From Rhizobium cauense (GTDB lineage: Bacteria; Pseudomonadota; Alphaproteobacteria; Rhizobiales; Rhizobiaceae): a DNA stretch of 64,000 nucleotides. The position numbers and the translations under genes are program-made. Position 1 is the first letter of the stretch. Each line of letters opens with the position of its first letter. The stretch spans positions 124,001 to 188,000 of the forward strand of contig NZ_JAEUAT010000004.1 of assembly GCF_019511525.1 (NCBI RefSeq), in the 5' to 3' direction. Below the pieces are notes generated by a model. That model saw only the letters and a list, made by a program, of their open reading frames with translations, was not told where the DNA came from and did no database searches. Positions 20,256 to 28,813 of this stretch are shown here, in pieces.

Positions 20256-21352
20256 GACTGACCCCGGTAGGCGGAACGCCGCCACTCGAAACGATAGCGA
20301 ACGAAGGCGATGGCAACCAGGTAAGCAAGCAGAAGACTGCCCTGGAAAACACGGACGGCAGCAATCGGCAGGTTTGCCGACACCATGGCGTTGTCGCCGC
20401 CGATATAGAGTGCAGCCATGAACAGGGCGGAGATCATAATGCCTATCGGATGAAGGCCACCGAGATAGGCGACAATGATCGCAGAATAGCCGTAGCCAGT
20501 CGAAATCGACCGTTGTAACTGCCCCAGGGGACCGGCAACCTCAGCCGCCCCGGCAAGCCCCGCAGCGCAACCACCAATCAAGAGGGAAAGCCATATCGCG
20601 CGGCTCTCCTTGAAGCCGGCATAGGCCGCAGCGCGTGGCGCCAGGCCGCCGACCTGGAGTTTGTATCCGGCAAAACTCCTCTGCATGAAAACCCAGGCCG
20701 CAAAAGAAAGTGCAATGGTGACCAGAAGAGAGACATTAACACGCGTTCCGGAAATCAGGATGGGAACCATCGCGTCGTACTGGAACATCACGGATTGAGG
20801 AAAGTTAAAGCCGTTCGGATCCTTCCAGGGGCCAAGCAGCAAATAGTTGAGGAGTTGCGCGGCGACGAGGCTGAGCATCAGTGATACGAGGATCTCGTTT
20901 GCGTTGAGCCGCACCCGCCAGAATGCCGTCAACGAAGCCCACAAGGCGCCACCGAGAACGCCAAGAACAAGCATCAATGGCCATATCCATTGGCCCGTTG
21001 CTTCGGGAAGCCAGATCGGGATTGAAGAGGCGAAGATCGCGCCCAGTATGAACTGACCTTCAGCGCCGATGTTGAATACTTTCGCGCGAAAGCCAATCGC
21101 AAGTCCTTGGGCGATCAGCAGAAGTGGGCCTGCCTTCAACAACACTTCCGAAAACGATGCCCAGGAGAGGAATGGTTCGAGAAGCATTGCATAGACGACA
21201 TCGACGGGGTTGCGCCCCATCAGCACGTAGAGACCAAGATTGATTGCGATGGTCACTGCCAGGGCAATGAAAGGCGCGAGGAGGGTTGCCACAAGCGAAG
21301 CGCGCTCCCGGCGAACAAGCGTGGGCAAAAAGCCGGCGAACAAGGCGCTCAT
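20252..21352 (-). CDS. ABC transporter permease, BMP/nucleoside (NupP-like) type
   Basis: A 366-residue permease partner of the preceding one. It has about ten hydrophobic segments, KVFNIGAEGQFILGA (family loop), LNANEILVSLMLS and the C-terminal GYGYSAIIVAYLGGLHP. The start overlaps the ATPase stop by 4 bases and the end overlaps the next permease by 4 bases, so the three are probably translated together. Confidence 0.9.
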   Translation of the reverse strand: MSALFAGFLPTLVRRERASLVATLLAPFIALAVTIAINLGLYVLMGRNPVDVVYAMLLEPFLSWASFSEVLLKAGPLLLIAQGLAIGFRAKVFNIGAEGQFILGAIFASSIPIWLPEATGQWIWPLMLVLGVLGGALWASLTAFWRVRLNANEILVSLMLSLVAAQLLNYLLLGPWKDPNGFNFPQSVMFQYDAMVPILISGTRVNVSLLVTIALSFAAWVFMQRSFAGYKLQVGGLAPRAAAYAGFKESRAIWLSLLIGGCAAGLAGAAEVAGPLGQLQRSISTGYGYSAIIVAYLGGLHPIGIMISALFMAALYIGGDNAMVSANLPIAAVRVFQGSLLLAYLVAIAFVRYRFEWRRSAYRGQS

Positions 21353-22869
21353 ACGTTGACTTTCTCGGTGGGCCGGGCGCCGATCATGTAGCGACCGATT
21401 TCCTCGGGTCGAGTGTCCCGCGTCACGAGCGGCGGGCTCAGCGTGCCGTGATAGAGAACCTGGATGAAATCACAAAGCTCGAAAAGCTCCTCGAGTTCCT
21501 CGGATATGACGAGAATGGCCATGCCTTGGTTGCGCAATTCGACCAGCCTTCGGCGCACGGCAGACGCCGCGCCAATGTCGACGCCCCAGGTCGGCTGAGC
21601 GACGAAAAGCAGTTTCGGCGCCAGCATGATCTCGCGGCCGACGATGAATTTCTGCAGATTGCCGCCTGAAAGCGCACCGGCTTCCGCTTCAGGTCCGGGC
21701 GTGCGCACGTCGTACTGGCGAATGCAGTCATTCGTAAGAGCGGTTACCTTGTCCCTGTTGATCAGGCCCCGGCGCAACAGGTTCAACGGATGAGCCGTCA
21801 GCAAACTGTTGAGAACGAGCGACATTTCGGGAACCGCGCCACGCCCGAGCCGGTCTTCCGGAACGAACGCAAATCCCAGCTGACGCCGGGCGGCGGCGTC
21901 GAGCCTGCCGACGTCCTGTCCCATCATGTATATCCTGTCACGCTTGTCCCTTGTCAAAACGGTCTCGCCGGAGATCAGTGAAGCAAGCTCACTTTGCCCG
22001 TTGCCCGAAACGCCAGCGATGCCGAGGATCTCCCCGGCACGCACGGTAAGCGTGACGTCGGAGAGCGCGACGGCGAACGGATCGTCCGGTCGGTGGTCAA
22101 GGCCAACGATCTCAAGACGCTTCTCGCCCCCGGACAAGGCTACCGCAGGCATGGGTTCGGGCATGTCGCGGCCGATCATCATGCGTGCAAGGTCATGGGC
22201 GTCGTGTTCCCGTGGATCGATATGTCCCGTAACACGCCCGCCGCGCAGAATCGTCGCCCTGTCGCAGATGGCCCGGATTTCCTCGAGCTTGTGAGAGATG
22301 AAAAGGATTGAAACGCCGCCATCACGCAGCCTGCGCAGCGTATCGAAAAGCTTCTCTACCAATTGTGGAGGAAGGACGGAGGTCGGTTCATCCAGGATCA
22401 GCAGCCTTGGATTGGTCATCAGGCTGCGAATGATCTCCACGCGCTGCCGCTCGCCCACGGACAGGACGTGAACATGCGCGAGCGGATCGACCTCAAGGCC
22501 GAAGTCGCGACCAAGCGAGCGAATGCGTTCAATAAGGTCAGCTTTTTTGCCGGGAACAACCAACTGGATATTTTCAACGACAGTCAGCGTCTCGAACAGC
22601 GAAAAGTGTTGGAAGACCATACCGATCCCCCTTCGCCTCGCCTCTGCAGGAGAGGCGAAGGTCAAGGGTTCTCCTTCCCAGACGACGGTCCCGCTGTCTG
22701 GTTGCTCGACGCCGTAAATCATCTTCATCAGCGTCGATTTGCCCGCCCCGTTCTCCCCGAGAATTGCATGGATCGATTGCGGCGCTACGTCGAGATCGAT
22801 GCCCTGATTGGCATGGATCTGTCCGTAGCTCTTTGAGATGCCGCGAAGGGATAGAAGCGGAGCGGTCAT
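21349..22869 (-). CDS. ABC transporter ATP-binding protein, tandem-domain BMP/nucleoside type
   Basis: A 506-residue protein with two ABC modules. The first has Walker A GENGAGKST, a VLSVGERQRVEI signature and LLILDEPTSVL. The second has a divergent Walker A (GVSGNGQSEL) and the signature GALSGGNLQKFIVGREI. This organisation is typical of sugar and nucleoside CUT2-like importers. It starts 3 bases after the BMP binding-protein gene. Confidence 0.92.
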   Translation of the reverse strand: MTAPLLSLRGISKSYGQIHANQGIDLDVAPQSIHAILGENGAGKSTLMKMIYGVEQPDSGTVVWEGEPLTFASPAEARRRGIGMVFQHFSLFETLTVVENIQLVVPGKKADLIERIRSLGRDFGLEVDPLAHVHVLSVGERQRVEIIRSLMTNPRLLILDEPTSVLPPQLVEKLFDTLRRLRDGGVSILFISHKLEEIRAICDRATILRGGRVTGHIDPREHDAHDLARMMIGRDMPEPMPAVALSGGEKRLEIVGLDHRPDDPFAVALSDVTLTVRAGEILGIAGVSGNGQSELASLISGETVLTRDKRDRIYMMGQDVGRLDAAARRQLGFAFVPEDRLGRGAVPEMSLVLNSLLTAHPLNLLRRGLINRDKVTALTNDCIRQYDVRTPGPEAEAGALSGGNLQKFIVGREIMLAPKLLFVAQPTWGVDIGAASAVRRRLVELRNQGMAILVISEELEELFELCDFIQVLYHGTLSPPLVTRDTRPEEIGRYMIGARPTEKVNV

Positions 22870-22872
22870 GGG

Positions 22873-23970
22873 TTACTTCGGCAGCGGCGTGGTCACGCCC
22901 TTGACGTGCCAGTCCATGGCGACGATTTCGGCATCCGTCATGGTCTTGCCTGAGGCGACGCCTTCGCTTCCATCTGCCTTGGTAATCGGGCCGGTAAATG
23001 GTGAAAGGCTTCCATCGGCGATCTTTGCCTCTGCGGCCTTGATCTTCGTCATCGTGTCAGCAGGGACTGCGGGGTTCCAGTCAACCACCTCGACAACCTT
23101 GTCGGCCACGCCAAGGAAGGTGTTGGCGCCTTTGAACGTGCCTGCAAGGTGAGCGTCGACCGAAGCCTTAAAGAATGGCGACCAGTCGGTTGAAACGCAG
23201 CCGAGATATGTCTTCGGAGCGTAGCTCTTCATGGAGGAGTTGAGGTTGAACGAATAAACGCCGGCTTCTTCACATGCCGCAACGACGGAGGGCGTGTCCT
23301 GCGCATTGGAGAAGATGACATCGCACTTTTGCGCGATCAGAGCCTTGGCCGCTTCCTGCTCCTTGGCCGGGTCGAACCAGGAGTTCACCCAGACGACGGA
23401 AACCTCGATATCGGGATTTACTGCCTGCGCACCGAGCGTGAACGCATTGATGGAGGTGATGAGTTCGGGGATGGCGAAGGCAGAAACCGAACCGAGCTTG
23501 CCGGTCTTGGAAAGCGCAGCCGCCGCCATGCCCAGGAGATAGGTTCCCTGGAAGTATTTGGCAGCGAACGGCGAGAAGTTCGGAGCCACCTGGAAGCCAG
23601 AGGCATGCAGGACGGTGACCTTCGGATTGCGACGGGCGATTTGCAACGCACCGTTCTGATATCCGAACGACCCGGCGATCAGGAAGTTGTTCCCGTCTGC
23701 GACCGTCTTGTTCATGATCCGGTCGGCGTCCGGCCCTTCGGCGATATTCTCGATAACCGTTACTTTAACCTTGTCGCCATACGCGGCCTTGACCGGTTCC
23801 AGCCCGGCAGCCAGAGCATGACCCCAGCCGACGTCGCCGATCGGCGAAGGGACGACGAGCGTAATGCCCAGTGGTTCGTCGGCAGCAAACGCGGCGCGAC
23901 CTCCAAGTGTACCAGCAAGGCCGACTGCCGCGGCTCCCTGCAACAGTGTTCTGCGAGTGATATTTGTCAT
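22873..23970 (-). CDS. BMP-family periplasmic substrate-binding protein
   Basis: A 365-residue solute receptor of the basic membrane protein (Med/PnrA) family. The N-terminus NITRRTLLQGAAAVGLAG is a Tat-like signal, with a predicted cleavage after GGRAAFA. Mature-protein blocks include PIGDVGWGHAL, IAGSFGYQNGA and VWVNSWFDPAKEQEAAKALI. BMP proteins of this type bind purine nucleosides or bases. Its operon (deaminase upstream, ABC genes downstream) supports a purine-type ligand. Confidence 0.9.
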   Translation of the reverse strand: MTNITRRTLLQGAAAVGLAGTLGGRAAFAADEPLGITLVVPSPIGDVGWGHALAAGLEPVKAAYGDKVKVTVIENIAEGPDADRIMNKTVADGNNFLIAGSFGYQNGALQIARRNPKVTVLHASGFQVAPNFSPFAAKYFQGTYLLGMAAAALSKTGKLGSVSAFAIPELITSINAFTLGAQAVNPDIEVSVVWVNSWFDPAKEQEAAKALIAQKCDVIFSNAQDTPSVVAACEEAGVYSFNLNSSMKSYAPKTYLGCVSTDWSPFFKASVDAHLAGTFKGANTFLGVADKVVEVVDWNPAVPADTMTKIKAAEAKIADGSLSPFTGPITKADGSEGVASGKTMTDAEIVAMDWHVKGVTTPLPK

Positions 23971-23994
23971 GGTCTGGTTCCCCTTCTTGGTGTC

Positions 23995-25374
23995 TTAGAA
24001 ATCCACTGTCGCCAGAGCCGCTTCCGCCTCGGCAAACAGCCGCGCTTCATCGAGCCCCACGAATTCGCCCTTTTGCCAGACGACGCGACCGTTGATCATT
24101 GTCATATCGGTCGGCATCCCGATGCCGACCTTGGCAATCAGACTGAGTGGGTCGTGTCGTGTTCCGACGTAGTCCATGCGCCGGGTGTCGATTGCAAAGA
24201 GATCCGCGGCCATGCCCGGCGCAAGTCGGCCAATGTCGCGACGGCCGAGCAGCGCGGCACCGCCGCTTGTTGCAAAGCTCAGGAAATCGACCGGAGGTGG
24301 AACGGGATGCTCGCGCGTCGATGCAGCCAGGCACTGCAGCATGTAGGACGAGTGCACACAATGCATCAGGTTTGAATTGTCGTTTGACGCCGCGCCGTCG
24401 CAACCGAGACCAACGCGCAGGCCGAAGGCTGCCATGGCGGGAATATCGGTCACTTCGGCTCCGACCAGATAGACAGGCTCGGGGCAATGGGAAACACCGG
24501 TACCGTCTGCCGCCATCTTTTTGAGTTCGTCGTGCGTCAGCTCCCAGCAATGGGCGTAGAAGGCATCAGGGCCTGCAAAGCCGAGGTCCGCGCAATAGTC
24601 TACCGTGCGCATGCCATGTCGCGCCTCAATGACCGGACTTTCACCTTCGCCAACATGCGTGTGCATCTGGACGCCGCGATCACGTGCCAGGGCGACCGAC
24701 TCGACGAAGGTTTCACGGTAGCAATTGACCGGCTGGCAAGGCGCCACCACCACCTGGCGCATGCTGAATTCGCTGACATCATGATAGGTGTCAATCAGAC
24801 GTGCGCAATCACCAATGAACTCGTCCGTCGTCTCGAGCATGGCATCCGGAATGGTCGAACCTTCGGATTTTGGCAGCGTATTACCGCCACGGCCGGCATG
24901 GAAACGCATCCCCAGGAGATCTGCTGCCTCGAACTGGCGATCGATCAGTCGTTTGCCAGCATGTCTTGGGAAGCAGTACTGGTGGTCGAAGGCCGTCGTG
25001 CAGCCATGCTTGATCATCTCGGCCATTGCGGTGACCGAGGAATGATAAAAGCAATCTTCGTTCAGCCGCGAGAATATCGGATAGATCCGGTCGAGCCATT
25101 CGATGACGGAAAGCTTCGTCCAGTCGAGATCTGCGCGGTTGCGCACGAAGCATTGGAAGAAGTGATGGTGCGTGTTGACGAGCCCGGGATAGACAAACCA
25201 GCCGGTGGCGTCCTGTACAATCGTGCCGCCCGGCAGTTCGCCCTGGCTGAGGTTTTCGCGGATCGCTTTGATCGCCGGTCCGCTCGTGAGGACATCCACA
25301 TTGCGATGGACCGTCGGTCCCTTGCCGTCGTCGACGATCACGGCTGCACAATTCTTCAGTAGGTAGCCGGTCAT
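23995..25374 (-). CDS. Amidohydrolase, 8-oxoguanine/guanine deaminase-like
   Basis: A 459-residue metal-dependent deaminase. Metal ligands are visible as His69/His71 (VNTHHHFF), a later His in MHTHVGEGE, a His in YAHCWELTHDEL and Asp in LGCDGAASNDNSN. The SHCPEP and GCDGAASNDNSN blocks are those of 8-oxoguanine, isoxanthopterin and related purine/pterin deaminases. It begins 1 base after the GST-like gene and is transcribed with the oxygenase and importer. I infer that it removes the 2-amino group of an imported modified purine, leaving a xanthine derivative. Confidence 0.85.
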   Translation of the reverse strand: MTGYLLKNCAAVIVDDGKGPTVHRNVDVLTSGPAIKAIRENLSQGELPGGTIVQDATGWFVYPGLVNTHHHFFQCFVRNRADLDWTKLSVIEWLDRIYPIFSRLNEDCFYHSSVTAMAEMIKHGCTTAFDHQYCFPRHAGKRLIDRQFEAADLLGMRFHAGRGGNTLPKSEGSTIPDAMLETTDEFIGDCARLIDTYHDVSEFSMRQVVVAPCQPVNCYRETFVESVALARDRGVQMHTHVGEGESPVIEARHGMRTVDYCADLGFAGPDAFYAHCWELTHDELKKMAADGTGVSHCPEPVYLVGAEVTDIPAMAAFGLRVGLGCDGAASNDNSNLMHCVHSSYMLQCLAASTREHPVPPPVDFLSFATSGGAALLGRRDIGRLAPGMAADLFAIDTRRMDYVGTRHDPLSLIAKVGIGMPTDMTMINGRVVWQKGEFVGLDEARLFAEAEAALATVDF

Positions 25375-25375
25375 C

Positions 25376-26035
25376 TCATTCCTCGCCCGGTGCGATCTGT
25401 GGCTCGGGCTTCAATTCGTGCAGCCGATGTATGCCTGGCATCTCGATAAACCGATCAAGCGCTCGTATGGCGCGCGACCAACGTCGAATTGCAGGATAGG
25501 GATCGAGTGAAACACCTCCGTCCGGCGCAAGCGCCACGTAAGGGAAGCAGGCAATGTCGGCCACGGTTGGACTGTCCGAAGCCAGGAACTGTTTGCCGCG
25601 CAGGTTTTGTTCGACAAGCCCCGCTTCCAATTCGCGTAGCGCAGCAATTCCCTGTGCCTGCAGGACAGCGATATTGCCTGGACGCAATAACATCTCGTGC
25701 AGACGCGCGCCTCCAAGGCTCGCGGTCAGCCGATGCGAGAATGACAGCCACTGCTGGACCCGGGCAGCAACGTCAGCCGTCCCGTCACCCAGCCATTCGG
25801 GAGCGCTCTTTGCAGCAAGATAGACAAGCATCGCCGAGGACTCTGTGAGGAGGAGGTCCCCGTCCTCAAGGATCGGGATCGATCCGGCAGGATTGAGCGC
25901 CAGGAGTTCGGATCCGCGGTGCTCGCCACCGGGGTGAAAATCAACCGGTCTGATATCGAGCTTCGTGCCGGTGAGCGCAGCCATCAGGCGCACCTTGTAG
26001 CAGCTGGGCGAAAGGATGTAGTCGTAGAGCTTCAT
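25376..26035 (-). CDS. Glutathione S-transferase-like protein (NdmE-like candidate)
   Basis: A 219-residue two-domain GST fold. The thioredoxin-like half begins MKLYDYILSPSCYKVRLM and has the cis-Pro/GSH block NPAGSIPILEDGDLLLTESSAML; the helical half runs about 90-205. Its start overlaps the oxygenase catalytic gene by 4 bases. NdmE of caffeine-degrading Pseudomonas is a GST homologue needed to assemble the Rieske-less N7-demethylase NdmC with its Rieske partner NdmD. The co-transcription here suggests the same structural role, though a glutathione-dependent step is not excluded. Confidence 0.85.
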   Translation of the reverse strand: MKLYDYILSPSCYKVRLMAALTGTKLDIRPVDFHPGGEHRGSELLALNPAGSIPILEDGDLLLTESSAMLVYLAAKSAPEWLGDGTADVAARVQQWLSFSHRLTASLGGARLHEMLLRPGNIAVLQAQGIAALRELEAGLVEQNLRGKQFLASDSPTVADIACFPYVALAPDGGVSLDPYPAIRRWSRAIRALDRFIEMPGIHRLHELKPEPQIAPGEE

Positions 26036-26877
26036 TGCGCCACCAGTTGTGCGCCATAGGTATAGTTGTGGCGTTTCAGCCAGCGGCGATACGCCACCGA
26101 CGTAAGGTCGGCGCGTGTTGGGATCTCCATTCCGGGATCCAGCGGAAGAAGGCGCGGGATCTGGTTTTCCAGGATCGATCGGTCCTGCAGAAAGATCGTT
26201 TGCTGGAAATGGATGAGATCGGTCATTGAGGTTTCATCGTCAAACAGCGCCATCCATGGCCAAACGTCGCACAAGTCCTCGGCCAGAGGCTGCACGAAAA
26301 GAGTAATGACATCCCACTCGCTCGGACGAGGTGGGCAGGTCTTATAGAGCACCGAGCAGGTCGGGGCCGGGACACGGTACATATATTCGGTGGTGATGCC
26401 GCCGCTTGCGGATTTCGCGGCCTGCGGCTGATAGAACTTCACCTGGGTTGCCCAAACCTCGTCCTCGACGTCCCTGATCTCGACCTTGTAGTTCTGGACT
26501 TCGGTGTGTGGTTCTGCACCGAGGATGTCCGTGTGCACAAAGGGGAAGTGTGCAATGTCGAGAAAGTTTTCGACTGCGCGCAGCGGCGAGCAGCGCACCC
26601 GAACAACGCCAACATCGACGAAGCGGCGTCCGGGCTGGTCGGCCTCGGGAATGGCAAAAAGTTCCTTTTGGGGTTCGCCGAGGGACGACCAAACGTGTCC
26701 ATAGCGAACGCAGACGGGCAAGGCACGCCCACTGTCAGCTGTTACACTCGCCGTACCGTCGGCGCCGACCGAGACCTCGATCGGTTCGCCCATGAGGGCG
26801 GTCTTGTGTGAATGTTTACCAAGTTGGCTGACGAGGCCGACAGGATACCACTCGTTGAGCATGGCTCCGTATGTCAT
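26032..26877 (-). CDS. Rieske-less non-heme iron oxygenase catalytic subunit (NdmC-like candidate)
   Basis: A 281-residue ring-hydroxylating-oxygenase-type catalytic domain. It starts like a Rieske oxygenase (MLNEWYPVGLVSQL, LMGEPIEV), but the segment that should carry the two Cys-x-His / Cys-x2-His cluster motifs is absent: the chain runs from about residue 40 directly to LPVCVRYGHVWSSLG. The mononuclear iron motif N-x2-D-x2-H-x4-H is intact (Asn104, Asp107, His110, His115), with Asp232 in FLQDRSILENQ as third ligand. It overlaps both neighbours by 4 bases. Electrons must come from a separate Rieske protein, most simply the upstream gene. Confidence 0.88.
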   Translation of the reverse strand: MTYGAMLNEWYPVGLVSQLGKHSHKTALMGEPIEVSVGADGTASVTADSGRALPVCVRYGHVWSSLGEPQKELFAIPEADQPGRRFVDVGVVRVRCSPLRAVENFLDIAHFPFVHTDILGAEPHTEVQNYKVEIRDVEDEVWATQVKFYQPQAAKSASGGITTEYMYRVPAPTCSVLYKTCPPRPSEWDVITLFVQPLAEDLCDVWPWMALFDDETSMTDLIHFQQTIFLQDRSILENQIPRLLPLDPGMEIPTRADLTSVAYRRWLKRHNYTYGAQLVAQ

Positions 26878-27527
26878 ACCAAGGCCCCCTTAGCCTGGAC
26901 GCTTTCCGCGCTTCGCCGCAATGTCTCGGCAGCGCGTGACGCCGCGATGCGATCGGAGGAAGCGGTCTTGTCGTCAAGAAGAACATGGATGAGCGTCTGG
27001 TCATGATCCTGTTCAACAAGCAGGAACCGGATCTCTCTGGAATCGACGACTTGCCGAACAACCCCGTCGGCACCTGTTTTCGCGCCGGCTGCCTCTTCGA
27101 TCGCGGCAATACCGGCCTGTGCGGCCAACGAGCGCAGTGGGACCAGGCCCTCAAAGCGCGGCGGCTGGTCAGCCGGTTCTCCAACGGCCACCCAAATCAC
27201 ACCGTCCGATTCGGCGACCTTCTGGGTTGCGACACGGATCGTTTCCGGTGGCACGAGGCCTGGATGTGCCGGAATGCGAAGACAGTGTCCCTCACTTGCG
27301 TAGCTCCAGCCATGATAGATGCACGACAGCGCCTCACCGCGAACAAAGCCGTGGGATAGCCGCATGCCGCGATGTGGACATCGGTCGGCCGATGCCGAAA
27401 GGCGTCCTGATTCACTTCTCCAAAGTGCGAAAGATCCGGCTGGTGTGCGTGCCGGTATGACCGTTCCCGCCGGCAAATCAGCGGAAAGGGCGACTGGCGT
27501 CCAAGAGCCCGTCGTATCGGATGGCAT
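26874..27527 (-). CDS. Stand-alone Rieske [2Fe-2S] domain protein
   Basis: A 217-residue protein. The cluster ligands are Cys50, His52, Cys69 and His72 (CPHRGM, CIYHGWSY). The C-terminal ~95 residues (after EPADQPPRFEG) have no recognisable reductase motif and I cannot assign them. ATG at 27527 is preferred: GGAAAG lies 7 bases upstream. TTG at 27542 is an alternative. It is the first gene of the operon and overlaps the Rieske-less catalytic subunit, so the pair probably forms one split oxygenase. No NAD(P)H reductase gene is present nearby, unlike NdmD, which carries its own. Confidence 0.88.
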   Translation of the reverse strand: MPSDTTGSWTPVALSADLPAGTVIPARTPAGSFALWRSESGRLSASADRCPHRGMRLSHGFVRGEALSCIYHGWSYASEGHCLRIPAHPGLVPPETIRVATQKVAESDGVIWVAVGEPADQPPRFEGLVPLRSLAAQAGIAAIEEAAGAKTGADGVVRQVVDSREIRFLLVEQDHDQTLIHVLLDDKTASSDRIAASRAAETLRRSAESVQAKGALV

Positions 27528-27697
27528 GATCAAACTTTCCAAACATTACCAATGCTTTGCCATGCTTCAGGTGCGGCGGGTGGAGTGGCCGCCTGCGACA
27601 GGCAGGCGCAACGTTTGCATAATTATTTCGCATTGGCAACGCTGATGAAATATGGGGCAGTGCATAACTGAATGTCTACCGAACCTGCAGGTGCCGC
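27528..27697 (-). promoter_or_regulatory. Promoter region of the split-oxygenase/deaminase/importer operon
   Basis: This 170-base spacer holds nested inverted repeats (GCCTG cga CAGGC at 27591-27603, flanked by CGCCTG / CAGGCG at 27590-27608). Two 9-base direct repeats TGCATAAYT start at 27616 and 27661. The 17-base element of the other purine operons is not here. Operator function is inferred. Confidence 0.45.
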
Positions 27698-27967
27698 TCA
27701 GCTTGCATTGCTACCGATAGGCGTACGCTCGATGGCCTCGACCCAGACGTCGATGGGGCCGAGAGAGCATCCCATCTCCATCATGTCGATCAGTTCCGCC
27801 GGTCCTTCGACCTCGAGTTCGATGCGATCGGCGCTGGTGCGAGATATCGCCTGCGACAAGCCAAGTTTGGCTGCGTGGCGCTGGATCCATGGAATGAAAG
27901 AGGCGGCATCAAGATCGCCAAGGATCGTTATCCGTTCCTGAAGGTGGTCCTGATGCTGCTCTGTCAT
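27698..27967 (-). CDS. Acylphosphatase-fold small protein, probably non-catalytic
   Basis: An 89-residue protein whose pattern (ERITILGDLDAASFIPWIQRH, LELEVEG-like IELEVEGPAELIDM and SLGPIDVWVEAIE) follows the acylphosphatase beta-alpha-beta fold. The family's catalytic GFR arginine loop is replaced by SFIPW, and the catalytic Asn is not evident. ATG at 27967 begins the domain; an in-frame extension to 28174 overlaps the neighbouring small gene and is rejected. Function unknown. Confidence 0.6.
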   Translation of the reverse strand: MTEQHQDHLQERITILGDLDAASFIPWIQRHAAKLGLSQAISRTSADRIELEVEGPAELIDMMEMGCSLGPIDVWVEAIERTPIGSNAS

Positions 27968-28016
27968 GATAATCTCGCAATCGTCTCTCGTCGGGCACAA
28001 TAGCGACTGAACGGGT

Positions 28017-28232
28017 TTATGAAAGCCCTTGATTGGCGCGCTTGCCGGAGATCCGTCGTTTGGTTCTCGTGGAGGGCCCGGGTCGGCGCGGCCGGTTGAA
28101 GTCGGCGTCCCCACCTTGCGAGATAAGTTCGACATCAGGCACGTCTTGAAGCGGCCTGGCATTGATGGCCGCAATCTCGGCGGCGAGCTGTTTTAGTTCG
28201 GCCGTCACGCGTTCGATCAAGCTCTCGCTCAT
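28017..28232 (-). CDS. Small hypothetical protein
   Basis: A 71-residue protein beginning MSESLIERVTAELKQLAAEI, an amphipathic helix, then a basic, Arg/Lys-rich tail (RPRRPGPSTRTKRRI). AGGGGGA lies 6-8 bases upstream of the ATG, supporting expression. It may be co-transcribed with the acylphosphatase-fold gene 49 bases downstream. I do not recognise the family. Confidence 0.55.
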   Translation of the reverse strand: MSESLIERVTAELKQLAAEIAAINARPLQDVPDVELISQGGDADFNRPRRPGPSTRTKRRISGKRANQGLS

Positions 28233-28481
28233 GACTGATCCCCCTGTTTACTGCTTCGCATATGTAACTATGTCGGCAGCTTTATTGTGGCAACGGTTGA
28301 GCGAACGATCGTACTGACGAATTGACATGCACAGGCTGCATGGAAGCCATGCCTTGCCTCGATGCGCTCGGATATCCATCTTACCACCAGGGCGATCGTC
28401 GCCTCCTTAATATCAATCAGTCAGAGCGTGTGCGGAGCGGTTGGGTAACCGTGTGGCGATCATGCGCGTTTGGAGATTTCG

Positions 28482-28763
28482 ATGCAGGAACCTGGCAAGA
28501 CGCTTGACGAAATGACACTTCGTGAACGGACGAACATCATTTCGATGGTCGCGCAAGCCCTGGAAGAGTCGGCGGAAGAGGCGCAAGATATCGGCGACGT
28601 TCGCTATGCCGCGAACTCGACCTGTCTTGCCAAGACAATCCGTGGGTTTGTTGGCGACCTCTCGCAGCGCGAACTCAGGGCTGCCACCATCCTGCTTGAA
28701 CAGGGGATCTCGCTGATTGCGTCATTTGAGGGTCGAATGCGCCCAGAATGCCAATTGCACTAA
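28482..28763 (+). CDS. Small hypothetical protein, acidic and helical
   Basis: A 93-residue protein starting MQEPGKTLDEMTLRER, with alternating hydrophobic/acidic residues typical of a helical bundle. GGAG at 28472-28475 is 6 bases upstream of ATG at 28482, which is why this start is chosen over TTG at 28470. It is isolated and no family is recognised. Confidence 0.5.
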   Translation: MQEPGKTLDEMTLRERTNIISMVAQALEESAEEAQDIGDVRYAANSTCLAKTIRGFVGDLSQRELRAATILLEQGISLIASFEGRMRPECQLH

Positions 28764-28813
28764 CGGAGTGCGGTAAAGGGGATGCGCCAGGCGATCCAGT
28801 GCACGAACTGCCG

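Noticed and set aside
28233..28481. Gap searched for a tRNA or small RNA
   Set aside because: No cloverleaf, anticodon arm or promoter-terminator pair could be drawn.
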